Below, piece by piece: positions 1 through 11,699 of a stretch of 64,000 nt of DNA. Made by a program: the position numbers and the translations under genes. The notes beneath the pieces were generated by a model, which was given only the letters and a program-made list of their open reading frames with translations, did no database searches and was not told the origin of the DNA. Each line of letters opens with the position of its first letter. Position 1 is the first letter of the stretch. Location: assembly GCF_024139115.2 (NCBI RefSeq), contig NC_085141.1:174170994-174234993 (forward strand), given 5' to 3'. The stretch is from Armigeres subalbatus (taxonomy: Eukaryota; Arthropoda; Insecta; Diptera; Culicidae).

Positions 1-130
1 TTAGAGTGCTTATTCTATGACTTTGTGTAGATTTAGCTGATAAAATCCCTAAAAACCAGAAAAATAATTTTAGGTGCTTCTGAGGGTAGTATAAATGTTC
101 AGTTTGTGCTCAATTTATTCTTTCCGTTCA

Positions 131-204
131 AACGGGCTTGGTGGTCATATGGCTACCGCTCCTGCCTCATACGCAGGAGGTCGTGGGTTCAATCCCAGGC
201 CCGT
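131..204 (+). other. tRNA-like SINE head (A and B boxes)
   Basis: A 7-bp acceptor stem (132-138 with 198-204), a D-arm like stretch, and an anticodon arm CCTGC-CTCATAC-GCAGG with CAT in the anticodon position are visible. The T arm has GGTTCAATCCC but pairs imperfectly. It lies exactly at the 5' end of a retroposon with a target duplication, so it is a pol III promoter module rather than a working tRNA gene. Confidence 0.6.
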
Positions 205-757
205 TCCATTTCTCCTACTTTGTATCTTTCATATATTTCTCATGTTCTAGCAATCGCTACAACTGGAAATGGGCTTTCATACCGTTTCCATATTCTATCC
301 CTATACCTACAATTTGATTAGTTCTAGCAGGTAACTGTTAGAATTCGAAAAGAGCATAAAAGCTCGTTTCGGCATCCAATTAGAATACATCTCCCTTTCA
401 TTACTATCACATTGGCAACCCGTTAACCAAGACGAACCTCTGCCATAGAACCTTACCCCCAGATTCCAATTAAATTCCGCAGGAACTCGTGGCGAGTGCA
501 GAGGTGTTCTCGGCTTGCAGTGGGCGAGTGACTGCATCATCAATTCCTTCCCATCCCCGATGACCGTGAGGACGTGGCCAGCGCCGTTATCGACCATCCA
601 AAATACTAGAACTCTCGGACTGTGCAATTGAGGTTGGAGAGCAAAAATCCCATGCTTCCATCCATTGGTTCCCTGTGCAATTGCGATTGTTCGGTTGATC
701 ACGGAGTAGCAACTACGAAATGCACGGTCACCATGCTCATGCTCATGCTCATGCTCA
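131..757 (+). mobile_element. tRNA-headed SINE-like retroposon, 627 bp, with 24-bp target duplication
   Basis: The element begins with a tRNA-like head (131-204), followed by an A/T-mixed body and a 3' tail of CATGCT hexamers (about 733-757). It is flanked by an identical 24-bp direct repeat (107-130 and 758-781), the expected product of target-primed reverse transcription. There is no coding capacity of its own; the antisense 131-codon frame at 307-702 looks fortuitous. The perfect duplication suggests a young insertion. The length is large for a SINE, so the body may derive from the 3' end of a partner LINE. I do not recognise the family. Confidence 0.75.
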
Positions 758-760
758 TGC
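733..760. repeat. (CATGCT)n microsatellite tail
   Basis: About four tandem CATGCT units close the 3' end of the SINE-like element and overlap the start of its right-hand target duplication. Confidence 0.8.
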
Positions 761-781
761 TCAATTTATTCTTTCCGTTCA

Positions 782-1680
782 TTTCTTTCGAGTGTTGAGG
801 AAGTTTCTTCCGGTTCGTCCACGGTTCGAGGTGCCGAGTAGATAAAGATAGTTTTTTTTACCAAGTCAGGTGTATCTCCCTAAAGTTTCGACTTCTCTAC
901 TGTGTTTTTCTTATTAAATTAATGCACGACGACGGCATTATCAAATTATAGGTTTAGGTTCCATTTGTAAGTTTTTTCTTTAGTGTTTTGAACTTACAAC
1001 CGCATCCGCATGAAGTATTCATAAGTGGTGAATCTTTTACCTAGTGTACAATGGGATCTTTTTTAAATTTTAAAACCAATGAAAATATGCAAAAATATAT
1101 ATTCGTTGTTAATGTTAATTGCAATGGAAATTTACAATTTTCTGCAAAAAATAAATCGTGTTGGATAAGGTAGGGCAAAATGGGTCACATGGGTCAAGGC
1201 CATTTGTGAACATCGTATACACTTTAATTCAAATGTTGTGAAAAGAATAAATTGGTTCTACTTTATTGTCACTCGATTTGAGAATAAAATTTCATTTTGG
1301 TAGAGTATGGCAGGTTAAAATATTTCTCAGCTATGTTTCTTATTCGAAACACACTTCTTATAAAACGAGTAATTTTATATTGAAGTGTTAACATTTTTGG
1401 TAGTATAGAGAAAGTACCACAGTTAATGTTGTACTGACTGCTTCGGAATAAATAAATTTGATACAAATTTAGACTTTCTGGCACGACCTTTCAAGTTTCA
1501 GATGAGGTAAGATGGGTCCATACTAAACGGCATAGTTCGTAAAAGTTATGTTCTATTGCTGATTTAATCATTTTGAGGTTAGCTTCGCGATTATAATAAT
1601 GTTAATCTATTTATTCAAAATTAACTATTTTTGCCTTTAAAAAACAATACAAGCACGACTTGTTTTATTTAAAAAAATGT
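782..1680. other. Intergenic, A/T-rich, no gene seen
   Basis: Both strands show only short frames without recognisable motifs. I see nothing beyond A/T-rich sequence between the two SINEs. Confidence 0.6.
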
Positions 1681-1692
1681 AGATTTTTCTTG

Positions 1693-1969
1693 GGGCCCGT
1701 GCGGTAAGACGCGCGGCTACAAAGCAAGACCATGCTGAGGGTGGCTGGGTTCGATTCCCGGTGCCGGTCTAGGAAATTTTCGGATTAGAAATTGTCTCAA
1801 CTTCCCTGGGCATAAAAGTATCATCGTGCCAGCCTCATGATATACGAATGCAAAAATGGTAACCTGGCTTAGAAACCTCGCAGTTAATAACTGTGGAAGT
1901 GCTTAATGAACACTAAGCTGTGAGGCGGCTCTGTCCCAGTGTGGGGATGTAATGCCAATAAGAAGAAGA
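1693..1969 (+). mobile_element. Feilai-type SINE, full length
   Basis: The tRNA-related head contains the B-box GGGTTCGATTCCCGG and is followed by the typical body and a (GAA)n-like 3' end. The copy is flanked by the 12-bp duplication AGATTTTTCTTG (1681-1692 and 1970-1981). It is near-identical in layout to the copy at 53720-53990. Assignment to Feilai, the tRNA-derived SINE of Aedes aegypti, is from memory of that family's structure. Confidence 0.8.
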
Positions 1970-1981
1970 AGATTTTTCTTG

Positions 1982-4850
1982 AATGTAATGTCATGTTTTC
2001 ATCAAAAACTTCAAATTCCTTTCATTCAATATAATAATTGGCAATAAATCTATCTATCTGGGTGTAAGTTTTTGTGAATTGAAACAACATTACGCTGAAA
2101 CTGTTTTAATTAACCGTTGTTAATTTTAAACTAGTATTATCAGAGGCACCAATCTCAACAAAGAAGCAACGAATAATTGTCATCTTTTTATTTAATCTTT
2201 GCTGCGTCGCAACAGGCGCAGAATAAAAAAAATGACAGGTGATCGTTGCTTTATAATTGGAAGTGGTACCGAAAAGTAGAATTTAAACGTGGCCCATTTT
2301 GTCCCGTTGTTTGACTCATCTTACCTCTGCATTTTTTTATTGTCTAAAAAAAGGTCTGTCTTTCTCCGGTATTTTTTTTTTAAATTTCCAATTTCCCCTA
2401 TAAAAAATTTTCTCAGAGAAATTCGTCTTTTTCCGGTAATTTATTCTTAGTGTGCCGGAGGAAATATTCTGCATACTTTTTTTTATATCTTTTTTAAGGA
2501 TGCTTTCAGCCCTTGGCCGGCTCCCCTGCGGCGGCATTTTGCATACTTTTGGGATTTTTTTTAATAAGAGAAAATCCATACTTTCCCGAATTTCTCTGAG
2601 AAATTTTTGCATGAGAAATTCTTCTGTACTAAGGGAAGATCCTCTGAAATGATTTGTAGAAATATTTCTCAATTGCCATGGAAGAAAATCCTGATCCTAT
2701 TCAATTTTTTTGCTGAAACTTTATTGAAAAGTTTTTCAACTTTCCAGGACTAGCATGGTCCTGGATCACTTATGCAGTACCGCCTCTCTTATGAACGCCA
2801 TGCGAGCTTTTTTCGAAGGTGTTGTGCTTTTTACGGACATATTTGAAATTCAAATCATACAGATGGACAGTGTGGACCTGTTAGCATAAGAAACGACGGT
2901 TTTGTATCAGGCGTAGTTAAGCTGGTATACTAATTGGATTGAGCTCCACAGCGAGTACATCCGGCATTTCACCATCATCTCTGGGATAGTTTCGGAGACC
3001 TCAAATATCATAATCGGTAAAGGCACGGCATTACAAAGGCTGGGGTTGGCGGTTTTGATTTCAGGACCGATCGTGTCGGATCGGATCTTTCGGATAAGAA
3101 AATCTCGACTTCTCTTGGCATAGGGCTCTACATAAACGAATCTCTTCCTCTTTTGCTCTACATAAAAGTAAGAAAACAACAAGGCCAGTAATTGTCAATT
3201 TTGACAGTTAGTGGCCTTGTTGTTTACTTATTTTCTTTGCAGCGAGAAAGAGATAAAGCTCGTCCGTGCAGTGCCCTATAGAGTATTATTGAGCCTTCCA
3301 CACAATATTACGAATTAATGTATTTAATATCGAAAGCTCTCAATAAATAATCGTGGTAGTGAATTTAGAACTCTAAGTTTCTGTTAATTAATTTAAGTAG
3401 TAAACTGAGTGATAAACAACGTAACGAAAAGTCTTTTTTTTGGGATTTTTTTTGCTAACGTTCATAGAATGTTCAAAGTGTTTCCAATATAAAACTTTGT
3501 TTTGTTATAAAAAAAATACATTTTCCATTGTAATTTGAAGATTTTAGCTTGCTTATTCATTGCTCGTGCTTCCAAACTTTTCTTTTTTAAAGATGTTTAT
3601 TTTTTAAACAGGGAAACTGTTTCGTTTTCCATTTCACTTCATCTCATTGCTAAACAAAGAAATACAGCAGTTCTCTGCTTTTTTTTTGCTAACAGGCGTG
3701 TTCACAAAAATTACAAAACTAAGAAACAAATCAATTTTTTTCCGGAGACGAGCCTGGCCTGAAAGTCTCCTTAATAGAGTCAATATTTTTTTTATTGCTT
3801 TTTTTCATGAAATTAACATGGGAGCTATGAGATGAAGTGCCGAACAGTTCTCGTATATCCTATATGATAACTTTTTCTCTGATTCTTACGAGCCATTTCC
3901 ATTTCTTATGGGAAATACAAAATATCATGGGGTGCTTTTATCTTAGTAATTTCCATCAATCAGAGGTTAAATTAAGTTCTGTATCAAGTTTACCTCAATA
4001 GTACTGTCTACACTCTAGTATTAGAACATTTTGCAAGCTCCCTGATAATAAAACATCTGATCATCATTATCCACATTCATATCGATGCTTTCTGCCTAGG
4101 GAAATAGCAACTGTACATCATGTACTACTTTCCATTCATTTCCTTGAATAAGCTCCATCAAGTTGGACTTCATTTCAATAATTTCAGCATAAAATAATAC
4201 ATCACCAAGCAAACGACATGACAGCAGTATTGCTGATTACGATGATTACCCTATATTATATAAATATGAAGTATACAATGTTTTATCTTGTTTTTTCTTC
4301 TCATCCCAATCTACCACTTATATTGTAATTTGTACAGACCACAGGAAAGGTACACTTTTGTTCCATCAATTTTTTTAGCTTTACACTTTTTGGTCCACTT
4401 TTTTATGATCTTGTTGTTATTTTTGCTTATTGAAGTTCAACACTATATCAATACTTTGGGTTTTATTTCCACATAGTAGCTTCGTACAAGTTTGCTTTTG
4501 GCAGCCTTTGCTAGTTCATATCGATGGTAAGTTGGTTTATTATGCAGAATCCTAAAAAATACAATTATTATTTATGCTAGTAGATTTGGCTAAACTCATA
4601 TTTTCACAACAAACACTATTGCATCTTAGAAATACGAGTAAATAAGAAAATAATTATTACGAAGGTAATTAGAAATTATTTACTAGATATGGAACGTTTA
4701 TATTGCAACCTACAACAAAACTAACTCGTGAAATTAAATAAATTTTCATAGTTGCCATTCTAATCAATGTGAGGTGAAAGTATCGTTTTATTTTAAATAA
4801 ACTGTGCATAAATAGGTATCGTCAAATAAGTTTACATCTTCACACACAGA
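1982..4850. other. Intergenic; two small inverted repeats, otherwise nothing
   Basis: No supportable gene is present. There is a degenerate fold-back around 2400-2610 (TTCTCAGAGAAATTCG near 2410 and its complement near 2590). A compact hairpin lies at 3174-3225. The rest is A/T-rich with short frames only. Confidence 0.55.
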
Positions 4851-4852
4851 TA

Positions 4853-5328
4853 GGGTAACTGTATCCTTAGTGGAGATAGCACCGTCTAGTGGGGTTTTAA
4901 TGAGATGTTTCATAATTATACACTTTACGATGGTTTCAGTTGATGCATCGTGCTTTAAATATACTTTTAAATGCAACTTACCCTAACATTTCACTTGAAA
5001 AACTATTGAAAACTATGATTTTTCCTAATAAAATTGATTCCCTTGTACCTATAGTGGAGCAAATGTACCAATAGTGGCGAGTTTCATAAGAAATCAATGG
5101 ATAGCACCACTATGGGAACCAAAATGAATTTCTACCACCACTAAAAACAGTGCACCCATCAGTGGTGCAAGCAATATTTGGTAGTTGTTGATACTAAATA
5201 ACATCAATCTCATTTTTGCTCCATAATTTATTAATTTATTGGCTACGATACAAAAGCTGTAAATTTTCCATAATTATCCTTTTTTTTAATGTTTTCTACC
5301 ACTACCTCCACTATTGGTACCGTTACCC
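4853..5328. mobile_element. MITE, TA-flanked, TIR with GGGTAAC and AGTGG
   Basis: The left end GGGTAACTGTATCCTTAGTGG matches, inverted, the right end that reads CCACTATTGGTACCGTTACCC. Both ends are flanked by TA (4851-4852 and 5329-5330), typical of Tc1/mariner-class MITEs. It has no transposase. The subterminal AGTGG blocks recur inside. A related family sits at 41118-41536. Confidence 0.7.
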
Positions 5329-5330
5329 TA

Positions 5331-6499
5331 ATGAAAAACAATTTATCTAAATATGTAACATCACATGAGCAATGTGATACATTAAAGAGAGAGATGTGGG
5401 ACCCCAGCGGGATCAAACTTTTTCTAACAAAATGTTACGTAATCAAATATAGTAACTATATTTGTCTTGATCCGAGCCTTCGTTTTAACGTTTGACCAGT
5501 TTGCGAGAGTAACATTTCAATAAGCAGTGATAATCCTGCAACCTTCGTGGAAGAAAACAAGCTCTTTGATGGTCACGTCTCCTCGCTCTACCATGAGGAT
5601 CAAAAAATGGGAATATCTGGAATCTCCACATTCTTCAAAGAATAAGGTTTGTAGACTGTTCTGGTTAAGCACGGATAAAATAGAAGGAGGCTAAAACCTT
5701 CACATATTCCCTAATGCTAATGACAATATTTATTCTTCCCCATCGAGTTAAGGATCCCGCAAACCTAAGCAATTTCATCGCCGCGACGGCGACAACTAAT
5801 CGCCGCGATTCTATCGTTGGGTCGCTGCAGGCAATGTTCCATTTACGCTTCCATACCAACGGCGACAGAATCGCAGTCGCCATGCGATAGAATCGCGTCG
5901 CGTGTGTTTGGGGGAACCTTTAATCAATTAGTTTGCATTGATTGATAAATAAATTGAGCAAATCAAACATACCTCCAACCAAGGTGATTCGATTTATGCA
6001 AAGAAATAGAGGGTTCCACCAACCGGGTTTTTGCTGCAGAGTTTTCAGGTTTTTGGAATGACATTTTGAATAACCTTCGGGCAATCAAGGTCAGATTGAT
6101 AGGAAAGGCTGGGGTCCTTCGAGGATCGCAAACATCTTTTTCAATATTTGACTGAAAAGCAGCATAAGTTTTTTTACGTGCGACAATTAAACCGAACGAT
6201 TGTTCAATCTTATCTTGAAGGGGTAGTACACAATTCAAAAACTGTTTTTTTTTTGCCGGGAAGACGCTTTGATTTTAAGCAGGCGCTCACTGAGGAAACT
6301 TAAGATTTTCAATGCCTTATGCAAATTTGCCACAAAGATTTGGTGTGAATTTCAATATGTTGCCTTATGAATGATGATTTTCATTAAAAAAGCAAAATAC
6401 GGCAGACTGGGTTCGGACCATGGACGTCAGGGTTTTATTTTATATAGAGGGATGAAGGCAAATCTGCAAACAGACACCTGAAATTATCACTCAGGGAGT
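5331..6499. other. Intergenic; possible degenerate inverted repeat near 5745-5915
   Basis: A locally GC-rich block (about 5745-5915) has loosely complementary ends rich in GCGAC and ATTCTATCG motifs and may be an old MITE. A short related piece is at 21470-21510. A 91-codon minus-strand frame (5963-6238) has no feature I recognise. No gene is supported. Confidence 0.4.
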
Positions 6500-7755
6500 G
6501 GGGTTGACAGATGGCCAACCCACAAAACCTACCCAAGTAGCGCAATGTTACTTGAGTTACCCTCTCTGCTAATACCGTGGTTCCTCCAGGAACTGCTTTC
6601 CAGCACAACGTCTGGGGGATATACAGTACTTAACGTACTCGCTCATTCACGCTCACACAGGTCCCATATGAGGCTTACTTGGGTGCTCACCACTAACATA
6701 CTATGTGAGTCTAACTTGGGTGCTCAGTGGTGCGTAAAGACCATGTGAGACTAACTTGGATGCTCACCCTGCCATCTGATTCACGCTCTAGCACACCAAT
6801 TTGAGATATATTTGGGTGCTCACTGTAGCACACCTACGCCTACGTCTACTGGCACACACCTTGGAAATGTTGGACATCATCCTCGATAATGCCTCAACAG
6901 CACAACATAAAGTCCTCTTGCACGCATAGTCGTCATGTCTGGCGAAGGTCAGCTTGTCGTCTATTACGACCTCAAGGAGCTTCAAACTCCGCTTTGATGC
7001 GATCGTGACTTCACCCAAGTGAATCACTGCATGTTGAACCGACTTGCGGTTGTTGACGATAACCACCTCCGTCTTATGTTGTGCGAGCTCCAGGCCTCTA
7101 GCGCTCATCCAATCCATCACCATGCTGATCGCGTGTGTTGCGGTTAATTCTACCCCGGGAATTGACTCCCCCTAAGACCTCTAAAGTTACGTCATCTGCG
7201 AAGCCGACGATCTTAACTTTAGCTTCAGAACCCTGTCATACATAAGGTTTCATAATAGCGGGCCCAGTATTGAACCTTGCGGAACTTCTGTGGTAATATG
7301 AACGCTTCTCTGATCGGCATCGGTTTCGTTTAATAGTACACGGTACAGGCCCACCGGCAGGCTAAGCCGGTGTAACGAGAGCGCGGTGGCATCTCAGCTT
7401 GCGCTGTTCAATGTGTTCTTCACATCAAGTGTCACTAACGCACAGTATCGAATACCTCGCCTTTTCTGTTGGGTCGCTATCTCGGCGGTCTTTACCACCG
7501 AGTTAATAGCGTCCAACGTGAACTTACCCTTGCGAAAACCGAACTGGTTGCTAGACAGGCCGTCCGTACGGCCGAGTACAGGGTCAGCCTGTTGAGGATG
7601 ATCCTCTCTAGCAACTTGCCCGTCGTGTCTATAAGACAGATTGGTCTATGCGCCGATGGGTCGCCCGGCGGCTTCCCGGCCTTCGGCAACAACACCAATT
7701 TCTGCCTTTTCCATCTTACAGGGAATCTACACTCATCAAGGCGTCTCTGCATAGC
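6500..7755 (-). mobile_element. R1-clade non-LTR retrotransposon, RT and 3' part (interrupted copy)
   Basis: Reading leftward, the minus strand has reverse-transcriptase blocks: WKRQKLVLLPKAGKPPGD then RPICLIDTTGKLLERI (about 7720-7590). Further on come GLELAQHKTEVVI and SKRSLKLLEVVIDDKL (about 7100-6950). The frame is broken several times. Around 6545-6780 is a 3' UTR with repeated CACTTGGGTGCTCA-type motifs homologous to the plus-strand copy at 39400-39860. It joins the block at 11325-11690; the LTR element 7756-11324 is inserted between them. It is a dead copy. Confidence 0.75.
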
Positions 7756-7964
7756 TGTGTGGCAGTGAAATAGTGCTGGTATGAACTATGCAAATACAAT
7801 ATGCAATTGCTTTTAACTTATCGCAGTAGGCCTTGCATGAACGTTAACTGAAAGCCACGCCAACAGCAATCGAAGCAATCGAGACAAGCCGTTGTTCAGT
7901 CATACGAAGTGAGGGATCAGAATCAGGAGACTCCCGCTTGCCTATCACAATAATAAACTCCACA
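7756..7964 (+). repeat. 5' LTR (209 bp)
   Basis: Starts TGTGTGGCAG and ends ACTCCACA. It reads base-for-base like the copy at 11116-11324, which implies recent insertion. Confidence 0.9.
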
Positions 7965-7966
7965 TT

Positions 7967-7981
7967 TGGCGATCCTGCCGG
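7967..7981 (+). promoter_or_regulatory. Primer-binding site
   Basis: TGGCGATCCTGCCGG lies 2 nt after the 5' LTR and starts with the TGG expected for pairing to a tRNA CCA end. I cannot name the tRNA with confidence. Confidence 0.6.
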
Positions 7982-9222
7982 ATTTTTTCGCATATTTTAA
8001 AATTACTTTTTAAAGAATCTGCAAGCGGGAGTGTCCATGATTGAATCGTTTGGTTTTCATTGCTGATTGTCACGCGAGTGAAAGTGAAGTAATGGTGAAA
8101 AAAAACAATGTTATTTGTGGTGCAGTGCAAGTTATCACATAATTAGGGTGAAGTAAAACAAAATAAAGCCTACAACTAGTTAAGTTGTAAGCTCACCTTG
8201 CGCATCTAGTTATCCCATTGTATGTGGAACCCAGACTAATGCGACTTAGGGGCCGGGCAAATGCGATTTGAAGGTAACAATTCACCAATATGCGGGACCT
8301 TTGCTCATGGTATGTATGGCTTTCCAATGCCAGCAAATCAATCAACTTTTGAATACGTTTCACTAAAATCTGTCCTATTATGCGTGATGTTGAAAATAAG
8401 CGTTAAGTTTGAATTTAAGGGTGAAAGGGTGAAAAATGATATACAAAATATTTCACTAAAATCGTCACAATCTTTTGCACAAATATTATTGTACGATCTA
8501 TTTTTTTCGTTAGTTAATTTCCAAGCCAAGTCTCAAGAAAATATTTGTTTTCGTCTATTGAAAAAGCAATGATGAAAGGAACCCAGAAATTGCATCAAAA
8601 AGAGTTAAAAATAATTTTGTTTTTAAGATTTTAATTAAAGATATTTTAATCTATTTCTTTCGTGTGTGGGCTAACAAATGGTTATTGGCTTCAGCTGCTT
8701 TTGATTTTGAGACGAAGAGAACTCGAGAGAGACGGATTCGGGTTATTAACATAGAAAATTGAGTGGCGCATTGTTGAAAAAAAAAACTCCTCGCCGAGTC
8801 GAAAATGAGCAAGAGCAAGAGGTTATTTTGAGGAGCAGTAATAAATAAGCATCAAAACTCACAACATTGTGCATCATTAAACCCGAGCTTGTTCATCGCA
8901 AAACAAGAGCAAGTCTATCTGTTCATCTAACATTCAAAACAGCCTCCAAGAAGGCAACATTTTGCTGATGATGATTTCATTTTACTCGAGGAGTTTTGTC
9001 AAGCCTAAGTAGAAGCACATTTCTTTGTATTATCACTAATGAGAAAAAAAGTGTAAGAATTTTTCTTACTAATGGGTGAAAAGTTCAAGCTGTTTGCATT
9101 GATCAATGTTTTTCAACTTCTATTTAAGTGAAATTTTTATTAATTCTTAAGGATTTTTTTTTATTGGCCAGCGTCAATCAGTCATCAGTAATCGTTTAGT
9201 GTAGATTCAATCGATAAGTTAT

Positions 9223-9998
9223 GCATAAGGTGCTCAGTGCGACTTAGTGTTGCTTAATTTTGTAATGAGCGCGAGTGGTGCTCGCATAAGGTGCTCAGTG
9301 CGACCAAGTGTTGCTTAATTTTGTAATGAGCGCGAGTGGTGCTCGCATAAGGTGCTCAGTGCGACTTAGTGTTGCTTAATTTTGTAATGAGCGCGAGTGG
9401 TGCTCGCATAAGGTGCTCAGTGCGACCAAGTGTTGCTTAATTTTGTAATGAGCGCGAGTGGTGCTCGCATAAGGTGCTCAGTGCGACTTAGTGTTGCTTA
9501 ATTTTGTAATGAGCGCGAGTGGTGCTCGCATAAGGTGCTCAGTGCGACTTAGTGTTGCTTAATTTTGTAATGAGCGCGAGTGGTGCTCGCATAAGATGCT
9601 CAGTGTAACTTAGTGTTGCTTAATTTTGTAATGAGCGCGAGTGGTGCTCGCATAAGGTGCTCAGTGCGACTAAGTGTTGTTTAATTTTGTAATGAGCGCG
9701 GGTGGTGCTCGCAGAAGGTGCTCAGTGCGACCAAGTGTTGCTTAATTTTGTAATGAGCGCGAGTGGTGCTCGCATAAGGTGCTCAGTGCGACTTAGTGTT
9801 GCTTAATTTTGTAATGAGCGCGAGTGGTGCTCGCATAAGATGCTCAGTGTAACTTAGTGTTGCTTAACTTTGTAATGAGCGCGAGTGATGCTCGCAGAAG
9901 GTGCTCAGTGCGACATGTGTTGCTTAATTTTTAATGAGCGCGAGTGGTGCTCACATAAAGTGTTCAGTGTAATTCAGTGCCGCTGAACCTTTCAATGA
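9223..9998 (+). repeat. 61-bp tandem repeat array, about 13 units
   Basis: Unit starts lie about every 61 bases from 9223 to 9894, with a degenerate last unit near 9953. The unit contains AAGGTGCTCAGTGCGAC, TTGCTTAATTTTGTAATGAG and CGCGAGTGGTGCTCG. Two variants (GACTTAG and GACCAAG) alternate in the first units. Units carrying AGTGTAACTTAG occur twice, four units apart, suggesting a higher-order duplication. It lies inside the LTR element. Confidence 0.92.
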
Positions 9999-10269
9999 TC
10001 GTAAACTATATGTATTGAAATTGATAATAGGTGAATTAGTAAAGCATCTGTTTTGACTAAAATGGCAAACATGTGCGTTGATACATTGTGAGATATGCCA
10101 AACTTCCGTAAACTCAATTCAACTGGTCAAATCTACGGTTGAATATTGAGGATTTTATTCTCAATTCGGTAGAGAGGAGGCAATAATTTAGTTTTTGCTG
10201 GATCGTGTATATGTGTTGCTCGTTGATTCAGTTAAGAGAAGCGTGATCCCCTGTTAAGGAATGTGGTAA

Positions 10270-10443
10270 CAATACGGATAAAAAAATAAATAAATAAATA
10301 AATTTACACAACACCCAGTGGACCAGTGGAAAGCTTTTCACTTTACGAAAAGTTTTCTCCTTACCGGGTGGGAATCGAACCCACACTCCACAACACATGC
10401 GTCTAGATGATTGACGTCGCTAACCGCACGGCTACGAAGCCCA
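10270..10443 (-). mobile_element. tRNA-derived SINE nested in the LTR element
   Basis: On the minus strand a tRNA-like head begins at about 10443 (GGGCTTCGTAGCCGTGCGG) and carries the B-box GTGGGTTCGATTCCCACC near 10370. A short body ends in an (AAAT)n tail near 10280. The head differs from Feilai and may be of the Gecko type described in Aedes, but I cannot verify the family. Confidence 0.6.
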
Positions 10444-11103
10444 AACCAAAATTACAGTAACAATAATAATAATACCATCATGTGTCAAAATTGGTACAGA
10501 ATATTCTGTCAGTTTCATACAACTGCACGTTCCAAACGAGCAGGAGACCTGTCAAACGTGAAACAAATATGTACTCTTCTGATAGGACTGTACCCTAGAC
10601 ATTACTCACAACCAGCGAAAAAAACGGACCTGAATTTCGAAGGAAGTGGCAGCGAAGAGATGAAAAAAAGAGGAATCGGGCAATCTGTCATGTGCTGGCC
10701 GAGCGTGTAGAAGAAATAAATTGTAAGTCTTCGAATACAACCTTTACTCTGGGAAACTGGCTTACGAACACGTCGGACAGCAGGAGGAAAATGTTACATA
10801 TCAACAATTGAAAAATAAAATCTCTAATTGTATATTCCCTAGATGCTTTAACGTAAAAATAAAATCTGCGCCAAACTGTTATACTAGATTTCACATTCGC
10901 CACTGGTTTTTGTCTTACCACTGGCGTTCGTGCCACAGTTCGTTCATTCGTTATTGCCTAAAAGACATTGGAAAATAATACGTGTTGAAATGTGCCCAAG
11001 CTACTAGATATTGTTTTCGAGTAGTAGTAGTATTTTCCATGGACATAGTATAAAATGAGTGAAATATAGAATTACACCTTCTTATATTCACAAAAAAAAC
11101 CTG

Positions 11104-11115
11104 ACAAGGGGGGCA
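11104..11115 (+). promoter_or_regulatory. Polypurine tract
   Basis: ACAAGGGGGGCA immediately precedes the 3' LTR, as required for priming plus-strand DNA synthesis. Confidence 0.75.
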
Positions 11116-11324
11116 TGTGTGGCAGTGAAATAGTGCTGGTATGAACTATGCAAATACAATATGCAATTGCTTTTAACTTATCGCAGTAGGCCTTGCATGA
11201 ACGTTAACTGAAAGCCACGCCAACAGCAATCGAAGCAATCGAGACAAGCCGTTGTTCAGTCATACGAAGTGAGGGATCAGAATCAGGAGACTCCCGCTTG
11301 CCTATCACAATAATAAACTCCACA
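11116..11324 (+). repeat. 3' LTR (209 bp)
   Basis: Identical by eye to 7756-7964 and followed by the ATAGC target duplication (11325-11329). Confidence 0.9.
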
Positions 11325-11690
11325 ATAGCTAGCCTGAACATGTTTGGGTTCGCTATGATTGCTGCCTTGAGAGCGCTGTTCGGATCTCCATCATGCCCTC
11401 AAGCTTTGTTCGTTACCAGGGATTTGGCCATCGCGAGTAACTCTTCATTCGTCACCGGAGCTACCATTACGACCGCACCCATATTGCCTTGCGGTGCAGC
11501 ATGCCAGCGACTTGTGGCTCGGGACGGGAAGAGTACCTCGATAATCCTCGCCAACCTATACGGGTACCGTTCGGGGAGTGAAGTGCTCCCTTTGGTCTTG
11601 GCCATCACGGGGCGTCATCCCACGGATTCACGTTGGCTCCTTCGATATATGAACATCGGGGTCGGGCGGCCGGTATGTACATAGAAGCAC
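11325..11690 (-). mobile_element. R1-clade non-LTR element, N-terminal RT block
   Basis: The minus strand reads VTNEELLAMAKSLVTNKA, then after a frame disturbance NSALKAAIIANPNMFRLA. This is the start of an R1-type reverse transcriptase (the KAPGPDGIPN region is damaged). The protein continues in the block at 7755-6500, which proves that the LTR element split it. An upstream linker (SLPERYPYRLARIIEVLFP) is also visible. The 5' end of the element is missing. Confidence 0.7.
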
Positions 11691-11699
11691 TATTGGTGG

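Larger units (their letters stand above)
7756..11324 (+). mobile_element. Complete non-autonomous LTR retrotransposon, 3.57 kb
   Basis: Two 209-bp LTRs (7756-7964, 11116-11324) begin TGTGTGGC and end CTCCACA, and read identical to each other. The target duplication is ATAGC (7751-7755 and 11325-11329). A PBS-like TGGCGATCCTGCC follows the 5' LTR after 2 nt, and a polypurine tract precedes the 3' LTR. The 3.1-kb interior has no gag, protease, RT or integrase frame. Instead it contains a 61-bp tandem array and a nested SINE. It must have been mobilised in trans (LARD-like). It is inserted in the antisense R1 element. Confidence 0.88.

Noticed and set aside
131..204. Functional tRNA gene
   Set aside because: T-stem pairing is imperfect and it sits at the 5' end of a retroposon with a target duplication.
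307..702. 131-codon minus-strand frame in the SINE-like element
   Set aside because: No motif; antisense to a retroposon body.
9223..9998. CRISPR-like array
   Set aside because: The units are contiguous 61-bp tandem repeats without unique spacers, in a eukaryotic LTR element.
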